From Nematostella vectensis (lineage: Eukaryota; Cnidaria; Anthozoa; Actiniaria; Edwardsiidae), in the NCBI RefSeq assembly GCF_932526225.1, contig NC_064034.1, forward strand, positions 1,412,001-1,476,000: a DNA stretch of 64,000 bases, written 5' to 3'. Both the position numbers and the translations under genes were made by a program. The notes beneath the pieces were generated by a model that had not been told where the DNA came from, ran no database searches, and was given only the letters and a program-made list of their open reading frames with translations. This document shows, piece by piece, positions 46,701 through 58,021 of the stretch (positions within the stretch are counted from its first letter, which is position 1; every line of letters starts with the position of its first letter).

Positions 46701-49700
46701 TGTAGACGTTGTGCAGCTCGCCACGCGTGGCTTCTGAATGGCATCTCCATACCAACTGCTGGCTCGCGTTTGGCTCGCTGGTGTACACTCACAGTAAGGA
46801 TGTGGGAAAGTGTCCCGACAAGTACTGCAAGGTGAACAAAAAAGATCGCTTGTATGCACCTCTTTCCATAAAGATCGTTATCTTTGTAATATACCAGGCT
46901 TTAAGATGGCCCGCAATTTTATCCTCCCGCTCAATGCCGATTTACACAAAGAATCCTTTTCCTTGCAAATAAACCTCTGTATTTTAAACTATTGTTAATA
47001 ACAAAAGAGAAGTTGATCGACATTCTTTAAGAGAAGGGGTAGAAAAATATGTTAAACATAATCCCAACCAGCTATATATTCGTGTTTATTTACTAAACCA
47101 AAAATTTGATAGTCTGTTAACACATTGTCTTAGAAAGTCCCTTAGAGATATCACACGAAGCAGATTCACACAAGTCACACCCATATAGTGTATTAAACTA
47201 CTACATGACAATTTGGCTTGCGGGATATCAGTAACGTTGTGTTTTGTCAGGCTTTGAGAGACGAATACAAGAAGTACATCCACGATGAGGTATTCCATGA
47301 GCGTGACCCGAAGCACATGGAAAGCCTGGTGGTCGCCCTGAAGGCTATAGGGAACTCAGGACGCGTCGAGATGTTACCCGAAGTCTTGCAGGTCATAAAG
47401 AACTGGGAAAGCCTTAATCCACCAATCATAGAAGCCATTGAGGCCCTTCGGCGTATGACCATTAGCGGGAATCAACTAACGCAGGTAGTTCCCGGCAAAC
47501 TGTATTCACACCCCAATAGTCACTTCATAAGAACCTACTTTTATGTCATTAGGATATCAAAATAAAATTGCGCTCCTTCTCCAGGTTGGTGGTGACCGCT
47601 TAGTACGGGATGTCACCGTACCACAGTGCTACTCACTCGGTCGTTACTTCTGATTAGACTTCTAACATTGCATTCAACATTTATGTTATGTTCCCGCAAG
47701 GTACGGGCAGCTTTGCTGAACTACTTCGTCAACATGGGATTTTGTCCCGAGATCCGGATGGTCGCGTTTGTCGCTCTAATGGACACCAGTCCTCCTCCTG
47801 CAATCATCAGCAGACTTGTCCAGGCTATCCAAGACGAGAAAGTACCAATAGTGAAGCAATACGTCTTTACCACGTTGGACAAGGACAGCAAGTTTAACTG
47901 CAAGACGAGCGAGAGGAAGTAAGCTATCCAATCACCTCTACCTTTACGAAACTCACCTCGAATGATCTCCCTTAATCTTGCTTGTCAACTTTCACATCTT
48001 GTATCATTTTCTTTGCTTTGCACTCATCTTGGATCTTAAAATCGTTTGCGTCCTACTAAAGGCACCCCAGACACTTTCTTTTACTCATCGAAGATCCCTG
48101 TCACAACAGCAGGTTAACCGAACTCATAAAATCAACATACCCTGCTTCTTATTTCCTCTTGTCCTTATCCATACTCGACTGACTCAAATTCCTATTTTCA
48201 GTTTCTTCCGTCCGTTAATCACCTACTATCATTTACAGGAAACAAGCCCAATCATTGTTGGGTCGACTTCTGTTTCACAAGAAATCACGCTACCAGTCTT
48301 TTGTTTATGGTTTAAACATTGGAGAGCCAGATAGTGTCTTCTCGGGCCTGGAATACGACGAGACCCACACTCCGCTCAGCTCGCTGCCGCGACACATTCG
48401 CATGAAGAATTTCTTTGGTTTCTTGGGGTACGTCGCTGAACATATGGAGGTATGTATGCTAAGGAGCACGGAGCAAGGAAGGTGGTGGTAGTGATCGGGG
48501 AGTGGGGGTGGGGGTATTGGCGTAAGGGGGCTTACGTCACAGAGCACGCAAAGGTATTCAAGTGCACGTAGAGGGAGCCAGGATGGTTGTGGTGGTGATG
48601 GAGGGTGGGGGCGGAGGGGGTTACGTCACGGAGCACGCAAAGGTATTAAAGTGCACGTAGAGGGAGCCAGGAAGGTTGTGGTGGTGATGGAGGGTTGGGG
48701 CGGAGGGGTTAACGTTACGGAGCACATGGAGGTATGTGGGTAGTAGCACGTATAGGGAGCCAGGAAAGTTGTGGTGGTAATGGAGGGTGGGGGCCGTGGG
48801 GGTTACGTTACGGAGCACATGGAGGTATGTGGGTTAAGTGTCATAGAATTTGCCCTTTGAGGTGACCAGAAGGGGTAATATGACGTTATTCAAAGAAAAT
48901 ATGAATCCATAATTTATTTTGAAATTCTTTAAAATGCGCCATATAATTTTATGTTATGCTTTTCGCTTATTTTAGCTGAAAATTCGTCAAGACGAAGTGA
49001 TGCCCCTTTTTCGCGATTTGATTGGTCCATACGGCACATGGCTAGACAAAAATTCAGTGATGGATATCATGCGACCAAAACGCAGCGCTGCGAAGGATGG
49101 ATTCCCTGATGTCTACCATCGGATGAAGGAAAAGGTTATTATACCCCAAGAACAGCTAACCATTCACACAGAATGGTCGACGAATATATAACAACAACAG
49201 CCAACCATGCACATAGAATAGTCGATAAGATATATATAACAACAACAACAACTAACCATGCCAATAGAATGTTAGATAAAATATATAGACACATATATAA
49301 CAACAACAGCTAATTAAACTCATAGAATGTTAGATAAAATATATAACAACTATAGCTAACCATTCACATAAAATGTTAGATAGAATATATAACAACAACA
49401 GCTAACCATGCATATAGAATGTTCGAAAAATATATAAACAACAACAGCCAACCATGCACATAGAATGGTCGATAAGATATATATAACAACAACAACAATT
49501 AACCATGCCAATAGAATGTTCGACAAGATATATAACAAATAGGTCTGATTCTGGGCGACTGTCCTCATATAGCTGTACAGAAAACGCCACATTGTGTCAT
49601 TAAGATCTGCTGATACCTCACGCACGTCGGCTCCATGCTGTCACGCACTAGCTCGCTCTTCTTATCTGTGCATTAATAAGAGGAGAGGCGTGTCCGTAGT

Positions 49701-52700
49701 TTTTCTGTCCAGCGCGAGATCAGAATGGAATTCGAAACTAAGCTTTTATAATTCATTTTAAAGACTGCATATGTCAACAATATTAGAAATGAGTTTTAAA
49801 GGAGCGGGATTTTTTACGAGATAACTTTTTTCAGCTCCGCCCAGAGGAAAGAAGAGGCAAACCATTCAAGTTGACCATGTCAGCAAAGCTTTTTGGCAGC
49901 GAAATCGTCTACCTTTTGTTGAATAACTCCATGGACGCGATCAAGAGCTTAGAAGAAGACGGCACTATCAAGCTCGATAAGGACTGGTTGGGTAACCAGC
50001 TCAAGGCGGGCATGAACCTCAACATGAACGCCACAGACGTGCTTGTAGACACCATGAAACGTCTACCCACTACTGCAGGTGAGTCAAACCGTCACGCAAC
50101 GTAATGTAACGCAACGCTGTCACGGGTGTGAAACTTGTGTTGCTGTCACGCAAGGAAAAGTAACAAAACGCGGTCACGGAACTTGATTATCGTATTATCA
50201 TACCCCTTTGTGTAGGATTACCGCTGACCTATCAGTTGACCAATGGCGGCGTTTTCCGGTACAATGCCTACTTGCAGCTCACAACCAGTCCACTGCACAA
50301 CCTCATCCCATGGGGGAGGGTAGCAGAGGAAACAGAAGGAACATTCAGAGAGTGCTTTAGGTAAGCATGTATTTAGAGTTTAAGCTTCGATACTTTGATA
50401 CTTGTCCGTAAAACCGGGTACCAGGGTTACTAAGAAAGGGCACGGCTTGAAGGCTTTATAGATGTAGATTGATGAAGATTTAACAAGATTGTGTGAATCA
50501 GCCAGAACTTGTGTTTTATATGCGTTTATTATACGATTCACTAAAACATAGAATTACATAAAATACATGAATTACAAAAAGAAGAACTCAAAATATTGAG
50601 ATACTTACAACACTGTGGATCCTTCCATGTCTACTGGCTTACAAATATTCTGAATAGGGTCACGAAAATAGCACGAACATTTATTAAACCGGACTGCAAT
50701 GTATAATAAAAGGAAACTAACTAATTAAATTGGAACATAAAAGCCTATAGGAATACACAACAATACTCTACATAAAATATGCAAGGCCATGTCCCTGAGT
50801 ATACGGAATCGAATGAATCCGCAACTTTTTCGTTTCGGATACGGCTATCGTCCACACGTATTCGACGATTACGCTGGCGAATCCGCAACTTTTTGAATCC
50901 GCTAACGAAAGCGGAGCGTAACGAATACGTTACGATTCCGTATACGTGTGGTCGGTGGAATCCGTAACTTTTCGATTACGACGACGTCAAAATCGTACCC
51001 AGTCTCTGGGGGGTTAGGGACAGTTTGCGGCTGCAACATTTGATATTTAAAATGGAAAACGAGTGAATGGGCGACCAAAAAATTCAAGACTAGCCATAGT
51101 GTTCTTTTTCAGAGAAAGTAAACGGCAGTACCTGATGAATAAATAATTCTTATGCTTGCATTTTTATCTTTTCATTTCTATTTACCAGTGTTGTAAACAA
51201 TCAGATGATCAAGGCATACGTCTCGGCCGGTGACACCAAAATGGGATTTAAGTTTAGCACTTACGGAGCTTTCCGCTGCCCGGTTCCGTTTGACGAGGTG
51301 AAGTTTGAAACAAAAGGACGTGATGGCAAGTTCATTCGCAAGGTTGTACTTGACGTGGAGATGAACAAGCAAAACACTTCTTTTGCAAAGACAGGGTAAG
51401 TACTGGGCCAGATGGACTGGAGGAAAAGAAAGACCCTGGTGTGGTACAGATAGAGAGTACATGGCCTAAGGCCCAGACTGATCAATCAACCAACCAACCG
51501 ACCGGTCAATCAGTCAGTCGGTCGGTCGGTCGTTCAGTCGGTCGGTCAGTCGTTCAGTCGGTTTATTGAGAGTGACACCTAATATCCGTACAGATAATAA
51601 TATACATGTGGCTCTCAGAAAATTATCAAATTATTACAAAAACATACATAAATAACAATATAATGATAACAAAAATACATAATGATTTACAATAGTGTCA
51701 AACGAAACAATTTTCATTAGGAACAGCCTTAAGTGCCGCAATAAAAGTAGTAAGGGATTTGCTTTCCCTTACATTCGATGGAAGAGCGTCCCATGCTTTG
51801 GCCCCACCACCGTTGGCCGAGAGTGCGATAGACACGAGGTACAATCAGACCTCCGCGTTTACGAATTTTTGTACAGTTGGTATGTTGGGAACTAAATTGC
51901 TTAAACCTATTACTGAGATATTTTGGGTGTCGGTCGGTCAATTCTTTTAATTTGCAGGTCAGAGTTCCACTTCTTCACTTATGACAAAAATGGATATTGG
52001 TCAAAAGAGATGTCCAAGAATCGTCCCCCACGTTTGCCGGGTCCGCTACCAGGTATGGGGCCAGAGATTGGGCAACGCCTTGGTCAAGAAGGCGATGGGC
52101 TGGGTCGCCTTATTGGCATGTTTGGGGGACGAGGAAGCCCCATGGGTGGCAATCACCCTCACCCTCCTGGGGAACCAATGGGAGGTCGAGGTGGTAGCAG
52201 TTCTGGGCCGAATGGAGCCGATAGAGGACCGGCACACAGCCGTAGAAGACAGATTCACAATGGAGGCATACCGGGTACCAGTGGCAGTGGGCCGAGGACA
52301 CAAGGAATGGGTCCGCAAGAAGGAGTGCGGGACGCATCTCCGGTTGTGTGTCGCGAGGCGTGGAATGACTCCCTGGCGCTTTGCATGGATAATAGCAAGA
52401 ACACGCACATGTGGTTCTACCCAGGTGGGCGTCCTGTGGAAAACATCAATCTGGAGTACAAAAACTCAACAGACGCAGACGAGCCATACTGGGTATGACC
52501 CCTAACCGCACGAGAACACGCAGTTATGGAGGGTGCATAGGGTGGGGGATAGTGAGAGGGAAAGTATTATAAGGGTTTGCGGGAGGTGAGATCAAGGCTG
52601 GTTCAAAGGGTATATGAGTAAAGTGAGGTGTTGCCTTGAAAGCCTTAAAACAGAGTGGATGATACAAGCTGAGAAGATATTATTTTTTCTTTTTCTCCCT

Positions 52701-55700
52701 AGACTGAGTTTCTATTATTCTGAGTTTCTAAGTTTTATTTAAAAAGTATTTGGAAATTTGCGCTTTTCCTGTCTTGAGGAAGAAAAGTAAGGATTAGGCA
52801 CCGTTGTAATAATTGATGTGTTTACGTGCTTCTTGTCTGGCACAGGAATACGAGCTCGAAATTGAAGTTGATGACGCTGGTCGCAAGCATCTCGATAAAT
52901 ACGACATCAAAATTACGGTCCCACGACCTCCATCGTCTCCTCCCCCCTCTGGGGCTCACCCATCACGACCCTCTTCGCACAGAGAAGTCATCTCCATCGA
53001 AGCGATGAGGACCCTGAAACCAAGAAGTATTCTACCTGACGGGAGAACTCCCAAGAATCCTGAGTGGACAGCGTGTGTTAAACTGGGGTACGTCGCATTA
53101 TGTGCAACAAAAATATTACAATATTTTTTGCCACCCTCTGAAACATTTTCGATCGAAGTTGGTAAATAATGTATAAAACTTTGTTTTCAGATGGTTATTT
53201 CGAGAATAATTCAAATACTTTCTCTTTCAATGTGTAGTTCCAGAAAATATCCATACCCCCCTATTGAGGGGGTCGGAAGTATGACCCCCACCCCTCTGGA
53301 ATTTCCATTTTTGGGGCCAATTTTGACCCCACCCCCAGGGGGTCGGAGGTATGACCCCCACCCCTCTGGAACTTCCAACCCCCGGGGAAAAAAATAAATA
53401 CTGTAACTGTTAAGGAAAAAGGGCACTTTACACCCCTCCCCTCTGGAAGTTCCTGGGCGGGTGAACCCTCCACCCACCCGGAATTTCCAATCCCCTCAGG
53501 GGGGGGGGGGGGTATGGATATTTTCTGGAACTACACAGTTTGAATGATTACAGTAATAACAAAGGTGTGACTGACAACGGCTCTTTAAAGCACCTCCAAA
53601 CACAGGGTTACCATGGTGGCGCTGTGAATAAGTTACCATGGTTACCAGGGTTACCATGGTGGCGCTGTGAACACGGGGCGTAACTTATTGTAAACCCTTT
53701 TTATAGAAACTATTTTTAACATGGGATATTTTTGGCTTATTCAGAATGAACCCTAAGGAGAGACAGCTGCAAGTGCATGCTGGGATGGGACAAAAAGATT
53801 GCTCGGTGTACAGCGTCAACATGAGCGTGGGGTACACAGAAAAGAACGCTGACCCTGGTATAGATATCGCCATCTCATGGAACAGCCTTCCCGATAACCT
53901 AGAGATGATGACATGTCCTGCCAAACAAATCATGAAGCAAATGGGCAAGGTTAGCGTGGGTTGCCTTAGGAAAATTATTGTCGGAGCATTTGACACATTT
54001 GACACGGACTAGACAAATGCCTTCAAAGTTCTGTTTTCTAGTTTTACTGGATTCCTTATTTTAACAGCAAGGTCACCTCTTGTGCGCACTTAGCAAACAA
54101 ACCTTTGTCAGGAACGACATACATATTGTGGTACTCAGCTTTCCTAGCAAACAAACCTTTGTCAGGAACGACATACATATTGTGGTACTTAGCTTTCCTA
54201 GCAACCACCAGGCCTGCACAAGCATAGCTGAGTGTGTCAATGAATTAGGTACTCGATTCAATTGTTCGTCAATCATTTCATAGGTCCCCGGTGGCGGGCA
54301 AGGATGGGGGCAACCACCCCCTGGGGCAGGACAAGGAGGAGGACCACCACCCCCTGGGGCAGGACAAGGAGGAGGACCCCCACCCCCTGGAGCAGGACAA
54401 GGATGGGGGCAACCACCCCCTGGGGCAGGACAAGGAGGAGGACCACCACCCCCTGGGGCAGGACAAGGATGGGGTCAACCACCCCCTGGGGCAGGACAAG
54501 GATGGGGTCAACCACCCCCTGGGGCAGGACAAGGAGGAGGACCACCACCCCCTGGGGCAGGACAAGGAGGACCCCCACCCCCTGGGGCAGGACAAGAAGG
54601 ACCCCCACCCCCTGGGGCAGGACAAGGAGGAGGACCCCCACCCCCTGGGGCAGGACAAGGATGGGGACTACCTCCCCCTGGGTCAGGGCTTCATCTCTAT
54701 TGCTTTACTTCCTTCAATCTCTCATTGGTGATGGCAAATGGCACTAAGCTACAGGTGTTCGGTGTCCCGACGCCCGAGACATTGGTCTTTGAGAAAGAGA
54801 TGCCGTTCTTCAAGCCGATCCACAACAAGCTCAAGGGTTTTGTCAAATATGGTGTGTGCCGTAATGTGTGCCATTGTTTTTGTCATTGTGCATTTTGTCA
54901 TTGTGCCATTGTTTTTTTGTTTTGGCCATAATGAACATTTTTTTTTGCTATATTGTGCTTTCAGTTAATGAAACCCAGTTCTTTCTTCTAATATCGTGTT
55001 CTGACTCAAGATCTTTGCTGCTGCCTGTTCTGCACTCAAAGAAATGGGTGAGGGGGGTTACCCGTTCACGATAGACAAATATGGTCATATCCATGTTGTC
55101 TATAGCCTTTCAATCCCCATTGAAACGAACAGAGCCCTTATCATATGTCAAATTCCTTCTATTTTGACCACGTGAAATCGCATTGCGTGACATTCATTCC
55201 CGTAACGCTTGCCTTCCTTCAGAAACATGTAACGCAATTAGAGCTACAGACGAGATCACGACCTTCGACAAGAAGCAGTTCACTTACCGGCCTACCACTG
55301 GCTGCCCGCACGTCCTAGCTAAAGATTGCTCCAAGAAAGAGCTCTTCACCGTATTTATGAACGTAACCGCTGAGAGCAAGAAGGAGCTGACCGTCGTCGT
55401 CAAAGATCGTAAAGGCATCGGACATGTGTTTGTAATCACACCAGAAATGACAGTGATGCATGATGGGAGTCCCTTGCAGATGAAGGTGAGAGTGAATGAC
55501 ATTCAATTATAAATCGGCAGGTATTTGTCTATGCAGATAACATCACGCAACGTGCATGAGAGTTTACATTTCTTATAGAGCAAAGTGAATTATTGTTTGA
55601 AAATGCTTTTGCGTGCCGCTTTTGCCATCATAACTGTTAACTTGCTCACCTCGGAACCCCGTGGAGACGGCGTCCATATCGGCCATCAATGCTATCATTA

Positions 55701-58021
55701 CCTCGTTCGGTTGACTTACAAAGCAGGTGAAATGTTGATTAACCACTTCGCAGCACAATCCCATGTGATATACAAACAGCATTAGGCATGGTTGGGCTGA
55801 GCACTAACCAAGTCTCTCCAGCATGCGCGAACGCAAGGAATCAGAGTTCTATCTTCCGCTGTTTACAAGATATCAGAAACGAAGTGCGTTTCAAGTCTCT
55901 ATTTTGAGCTTATTGACAGAAACCGTAAGAAATCGTGAGCCTGTATTTCGTGCGAAATTCCTGCAAGCAATGTTGGGATCGAGAACCGTGAACAATGACC
56001 CGACTAATGTAAGAACTGGATGGCCAAAACTTATGGTCTTATGGTTGCAGGAACTGATGGCATGCGACCTCATTGCATTACTCCCCACCCCCCTCCCCAT
56101 CCACCCACCTATCAAAAGGGTGCTTAGGCGCATGCGCTTCTGGACTATGGGCGTAGCAACAAGGCGTAGAATTTTTGTGATATCGCAACGCTAGCCAATT
56201 TCATAGTAAGATTGTGTGGTTTACAAGGAAAACGCTAAACTTCGGGTTGCCGTCCGTAGATCAAGTCCGTACTACGTGGTCTGCCCCTCAAATGCTACAC
56301 GTTTTACTTTGAGTGTTCTTGTCTCCCGTCAGCCTATCCCGGGAGAAGCGTCTACAAGTGCACATCACATCCCCCGTCTCTGCAAGGTAACGAAGAGCGC
56401 AGAAGAGGTGGTGGTCACATGTGACGCCGGGCTAACGGTCATCACAAACGCAGAAGCTTTACAGGTCAAGGTCAGCCCATGGTAAGGACTCGCACGTGCG
56501 TCTTTCATCATCATCATCGTCGTCGTTTTCGTAATCATCAACATCATCATTGTCATCATCATCATCGATATCATCATCCTCGTTATTTGTATTATGATCA
56601 TCGTCATAATCGTCGCCGTTGTCGCCATCATAATCATTGTAATCATCAACATCATCATTATTATCATCATCACTATCATCGCTTATGAGTCATATTAGAG
56701 CCGTCTAAACCACAACAGACAAAAATACGCAGAGAATGATTATAAATTTATAGTTACTGTACTATTTTTTTTAATATTCCACGAACTCTCTCGCCAACGA
56801 TTTTCATCAAAGATCTCTACGACTGCCAAACGACCTACTTCAGCTTTGTTTGAACTGTTTTAGGAATAGCATTTCACGTCCTGAGATCTACTTTACGTTG
56901 ACAGAGTCAACGTACCTTTTCTCCTTTCAGACCCTTCGCTCTTGTTGACAGGTAGTATTTCACGTCCTGAGATCTACTTTACGTTGATTTAAAAAATGGA
57001 AATTGTTCGACAGGTATTTCCATTACATGTGCGGCATGTGTGGCAACTTCGACTGGAGACCGACAGATGATAGCAGAGATCCAGTCCAAAGAGTTCAGGA
57101 TCTGGACCACGCGTTCGCTGCCTCATGGCTTGTCCCCGGCGAGAACTGCAAATCAGGTAATATGCACCGGCATGCAACCTGGTGGGATGTTCTTTTTAAG
57201 ATTATTCTAACAGGATTTCGATGATCCACCAATGGGCGTTGTAGGAAGCCTGCATCAATACTTTTGGTGTCTTTGGAAACGTAAACATGTCAGTACTTTT
57301 GTGTTGTTTCCCGTGCAATATCTTTGTTAAAAGCTGATTAATTAATTTCTTTAGAAGGCACTTTTTTTTTAATCACATGTCAGTCACAACTCTAATGGCA
57401 TTCCTCTGTAATTTGTGAAACTTTGAAGAATGTTTATCACGGCAGTGCAATCTGTATGGATTTTATGTTAACATATATCCAAAGCTATACCTAAAACTAT
57501 ATTAAATATTAAAAATTATTTTGGTAGACGATTTTGGCCGTGGACGCTCAAAGTTCAAATTACTTTAATGTATTTACTTTTTGTTTTAAAAAGAAAAGCT
57601 CATATTTCCTCCCTACTCTCTCCTCCGGAATAATTCACCTTCTATGTATACCATATGGGAAGTAGATGACTTATGATAAGTGACCTTTGTGTAAAGGAGT
57701 CGTACGGACTCTAACTCATGGCTGTGTTTAGGCTGCAAGGTGGTACAGCGGCCCTTAAAGGAAGTCATTTCTGGAAAGTACTGTGTCGCAACCAATGCCT
57801 TGCAATGCGCGCCGGGTTGCCGAGCAACAAGGTCCACCAATACAACACTGCCATTCGCATGCGTGGACCAAAGCAGTCCGCTGGTCGCAGAAACCGACAA
57901 GAACTTCAGAGATGAAAATTTCGGCGCCATTTTGAATGCCTTCAAAGACAAAGTAAAGTCAGCCAAGTATTCCACTATTGTTCACTATGATTGCAACTGT
58001 GACAAATGCCCTTTGAAGTAA
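40699..58021 (+). CDS. Vitellogenin-like large lipid transfer protein (5' end not found)
   Basis: Modelled exons: 40699-40793, 41372-41505, 41739-41939, 42114-42311, 43129-43280, 43502-43640, 43855-44030, 44715-44883, 46706-46831, 47251-47484, 47701-47918, 48239-48449, 48976-49134, 49835-50078, 50216-50360, 51189-51395, 51958-52492, 52846-53087, 53745-53949, 54284-54851, 55223-55485, 56333-56481, 57014-57156 and 57732-58021. All junction phases agree, giving 1733 aa to the stop. Order: LDLa, vitellogenin N-terminal beta-barrel and helical lipid-binding module (VRAALLNYFVN, PEIRMVAFVALM), beta-sheet region, Gly/Pro-rich insert, repeat exon, von Willebrand D with CGMCGNFD, Cys-rich C-terminus. 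Vitellogenins are secreted yolk lipoproteins taken up by oocytes. No serine-rich phosvitin is seen. The exon at 47701 has a weak acceptor. A signal peptide exon is missing. Confidence 0.85.
42328..42570 (-). mobile_element. Possible 3' end of a LINE relic in a vitellogenin intron
   Basis: On the minus strand the segment ends in AATAAAGTATGG followed by TATGG repeats, a tail type seen in CR1/L2-like retroposons. No coding remnant is recognisable upstream of it. Confidence 0.35.
44060..44580. repeat. 20-bp minisatellite in a vitellogenin intron
   Basis: About 26 copies of a unit 'ccctaccccctgacacacaa', shifting to 'cttatctaccccctgacaca' in the right half. Strong C/G strand asymmetry. Open frames on both strands are artefacts. 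Confidence 0.95.
45160..46705 (+). repeat. Large 16-bp minisatellite with embedded decoy 3' splice sites
   Basis: The base unit 'gttaactacgatacgt' (16 bp) is arranged in blocks. Each block ends with a copy of the acceptor and start of the next vitellogenin exon (tttttgtag|ACGTTGTGC, then CGCTCGCCACG). I count 13 such copies before the real border at 46706; 11 keep the AG and two (about 45664 and 46491) read TAAAC. Use of any copy would run into TAA within the 16-bp units. Confidence 0.9.
48450..48838 (+). repeat. Minisatellite with embedded copies of a vitellogenin exon end and donor
   Basis: About four units of roughly 90-110 bp. Each includes a version of the preceding exon end and donor (TACGTCGCTGAACATATGGAG|GTATGT in the gene; 'acggagcacatggaggtatg' in the units near 48720 and 48805). 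Two middle units have 'cacgcaaaggtatt' instead. The rest of the unit is G-rich (ggagggtgggggcggaggg). Confidence 0.8.
49195..49545. repeat. Degenerate minisatellite in a vitellogenin intron
   Basis: About six imperfect copies of a unit of about 50-65 bp built from 'ataacaacaacagctaacca' and 'catagaatgttagataaaat'. Confidence 0.75.
50361..51188. other. Vitellogenin intron with degenerate repeat content
   Basis: No exon seen. The segment 50790-50995 has repeated and partly palindromic words (gaatccgcaactttt; cgtatacgtgtgg against ccacacgtattc) and looks like an old transposable-element fragment, not assignable. Confidence 0.35.
51480..51950 (-). mobile_element. LINE 3' end relic, antisense in vitellogenin intron, with short tandem tail
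   Basis: Minus-strand translation near 51730-51910 gives the C-terminal block of a LINE reverse transcriptase ORF (RGGLIVPRVYRTLG, then, after a frame change, AWDALPSNVR). An AT-rich 3' UTR ending in AATAAACCG follows. The element abuts a microsatellite of actg/accg words at 51480-51565, the tail type of CR1/L2-like elements. It is 5'-truncated. Confidence 0.7.
51958..52492 (+). other. Vitellogenin exon with Gly/Pro-rich insert
   Basis: The longest exon but one of the gene. After SEFHFFTYDKNGYWSKEM the sequence becomes Gly/Pro/Met/Arg-rich for about 110 residues (LPGMGPEIGQ, GGRGSPMGG, GMGPQEG). It then returns to ordinary sequence with Cys (CREAW, ALCMD) and ends EPYW. This low-complexity insert sits where lipoprotein linkers are expected and may be disordered. 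Confidence 0.75.
53230..53540. repeat. Inverted-repeat element in vitellogenin intron
   Basis: The left end tgtgtagttccagaaaatat (followed by ccataccccc, about 53233-53265) is mirrored at about 53507-53539. The interior contains two copies of a C-rich block around 'tatgacccccacccctctgg'. No target duplication could be fixed. Confidence 0.7.
54092..54199. repeat. 54-bp direct duplication in vitellogenin intron
   Basis: Two adjacent, nearly identical copies of a 54-bp segment starting 'agcaaacaaacctttgtcag', differing at one base (tactc/tactt). Confidence 0.85.
54284..54851 (+). other. Vitellogenin exon encoding an 11-residue Gly/Pro/Gln repeat
   Basis: After acceptor 'catttcatag' the frame runs through about 12 tandem units of 33 bp (two or three are 30 bp) encoding GQGGGPPPPGA, with GQGWGQPPPGA variants. 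It continues without a break into LVMANGTKLQVFGVPTPETL and ends KYG|GTGTGT, phase 1. Entry phase 0 and exit phase 1 match the neighbouring exons. Every unit length is a multiple of three. The other two forward frames are also open, so openness alone proves nothing; the phase match and continuation carry the argument. Confidence 0.65.
55223..57156 (+). other. von Willebrand factor type D domain exons of the vitellogenin
   Basis: Three exons (55223-55485, 56333-56481, 57014-57156) give TFDKKQFTYRP, CPHVLAKDCS, then VVVTCDAGLTVITN, VKVSPWYFHYMCGMCGNFDW and a Cys near the end. The CGxCGN motif is the conserved VWD/vitellogenin signature. Microsatellite cat repeats fill 56500-56690 in the intron between the last two. 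Confidence 0.9.

Noticed and set aside
52046-52408. Minus-strand and alternative-frame open frames over the Gly/Pro-rich exon
   Set aside because: These are shadows of the vitellogenin exon 51958-52492, favoured by its high GC content.
54273-54658. Antisense open frames across the Gly/Pro repeat exon
   Set aside because: A repeat with units divisible by three opens several frames; only the + strand frame in phase with neighbouring exons is supported.
56365-56688. His-rich and Met/Ile-rich open frames
   Set aside because: These are cat-trinucleotide microsatellite translations inside an intron.
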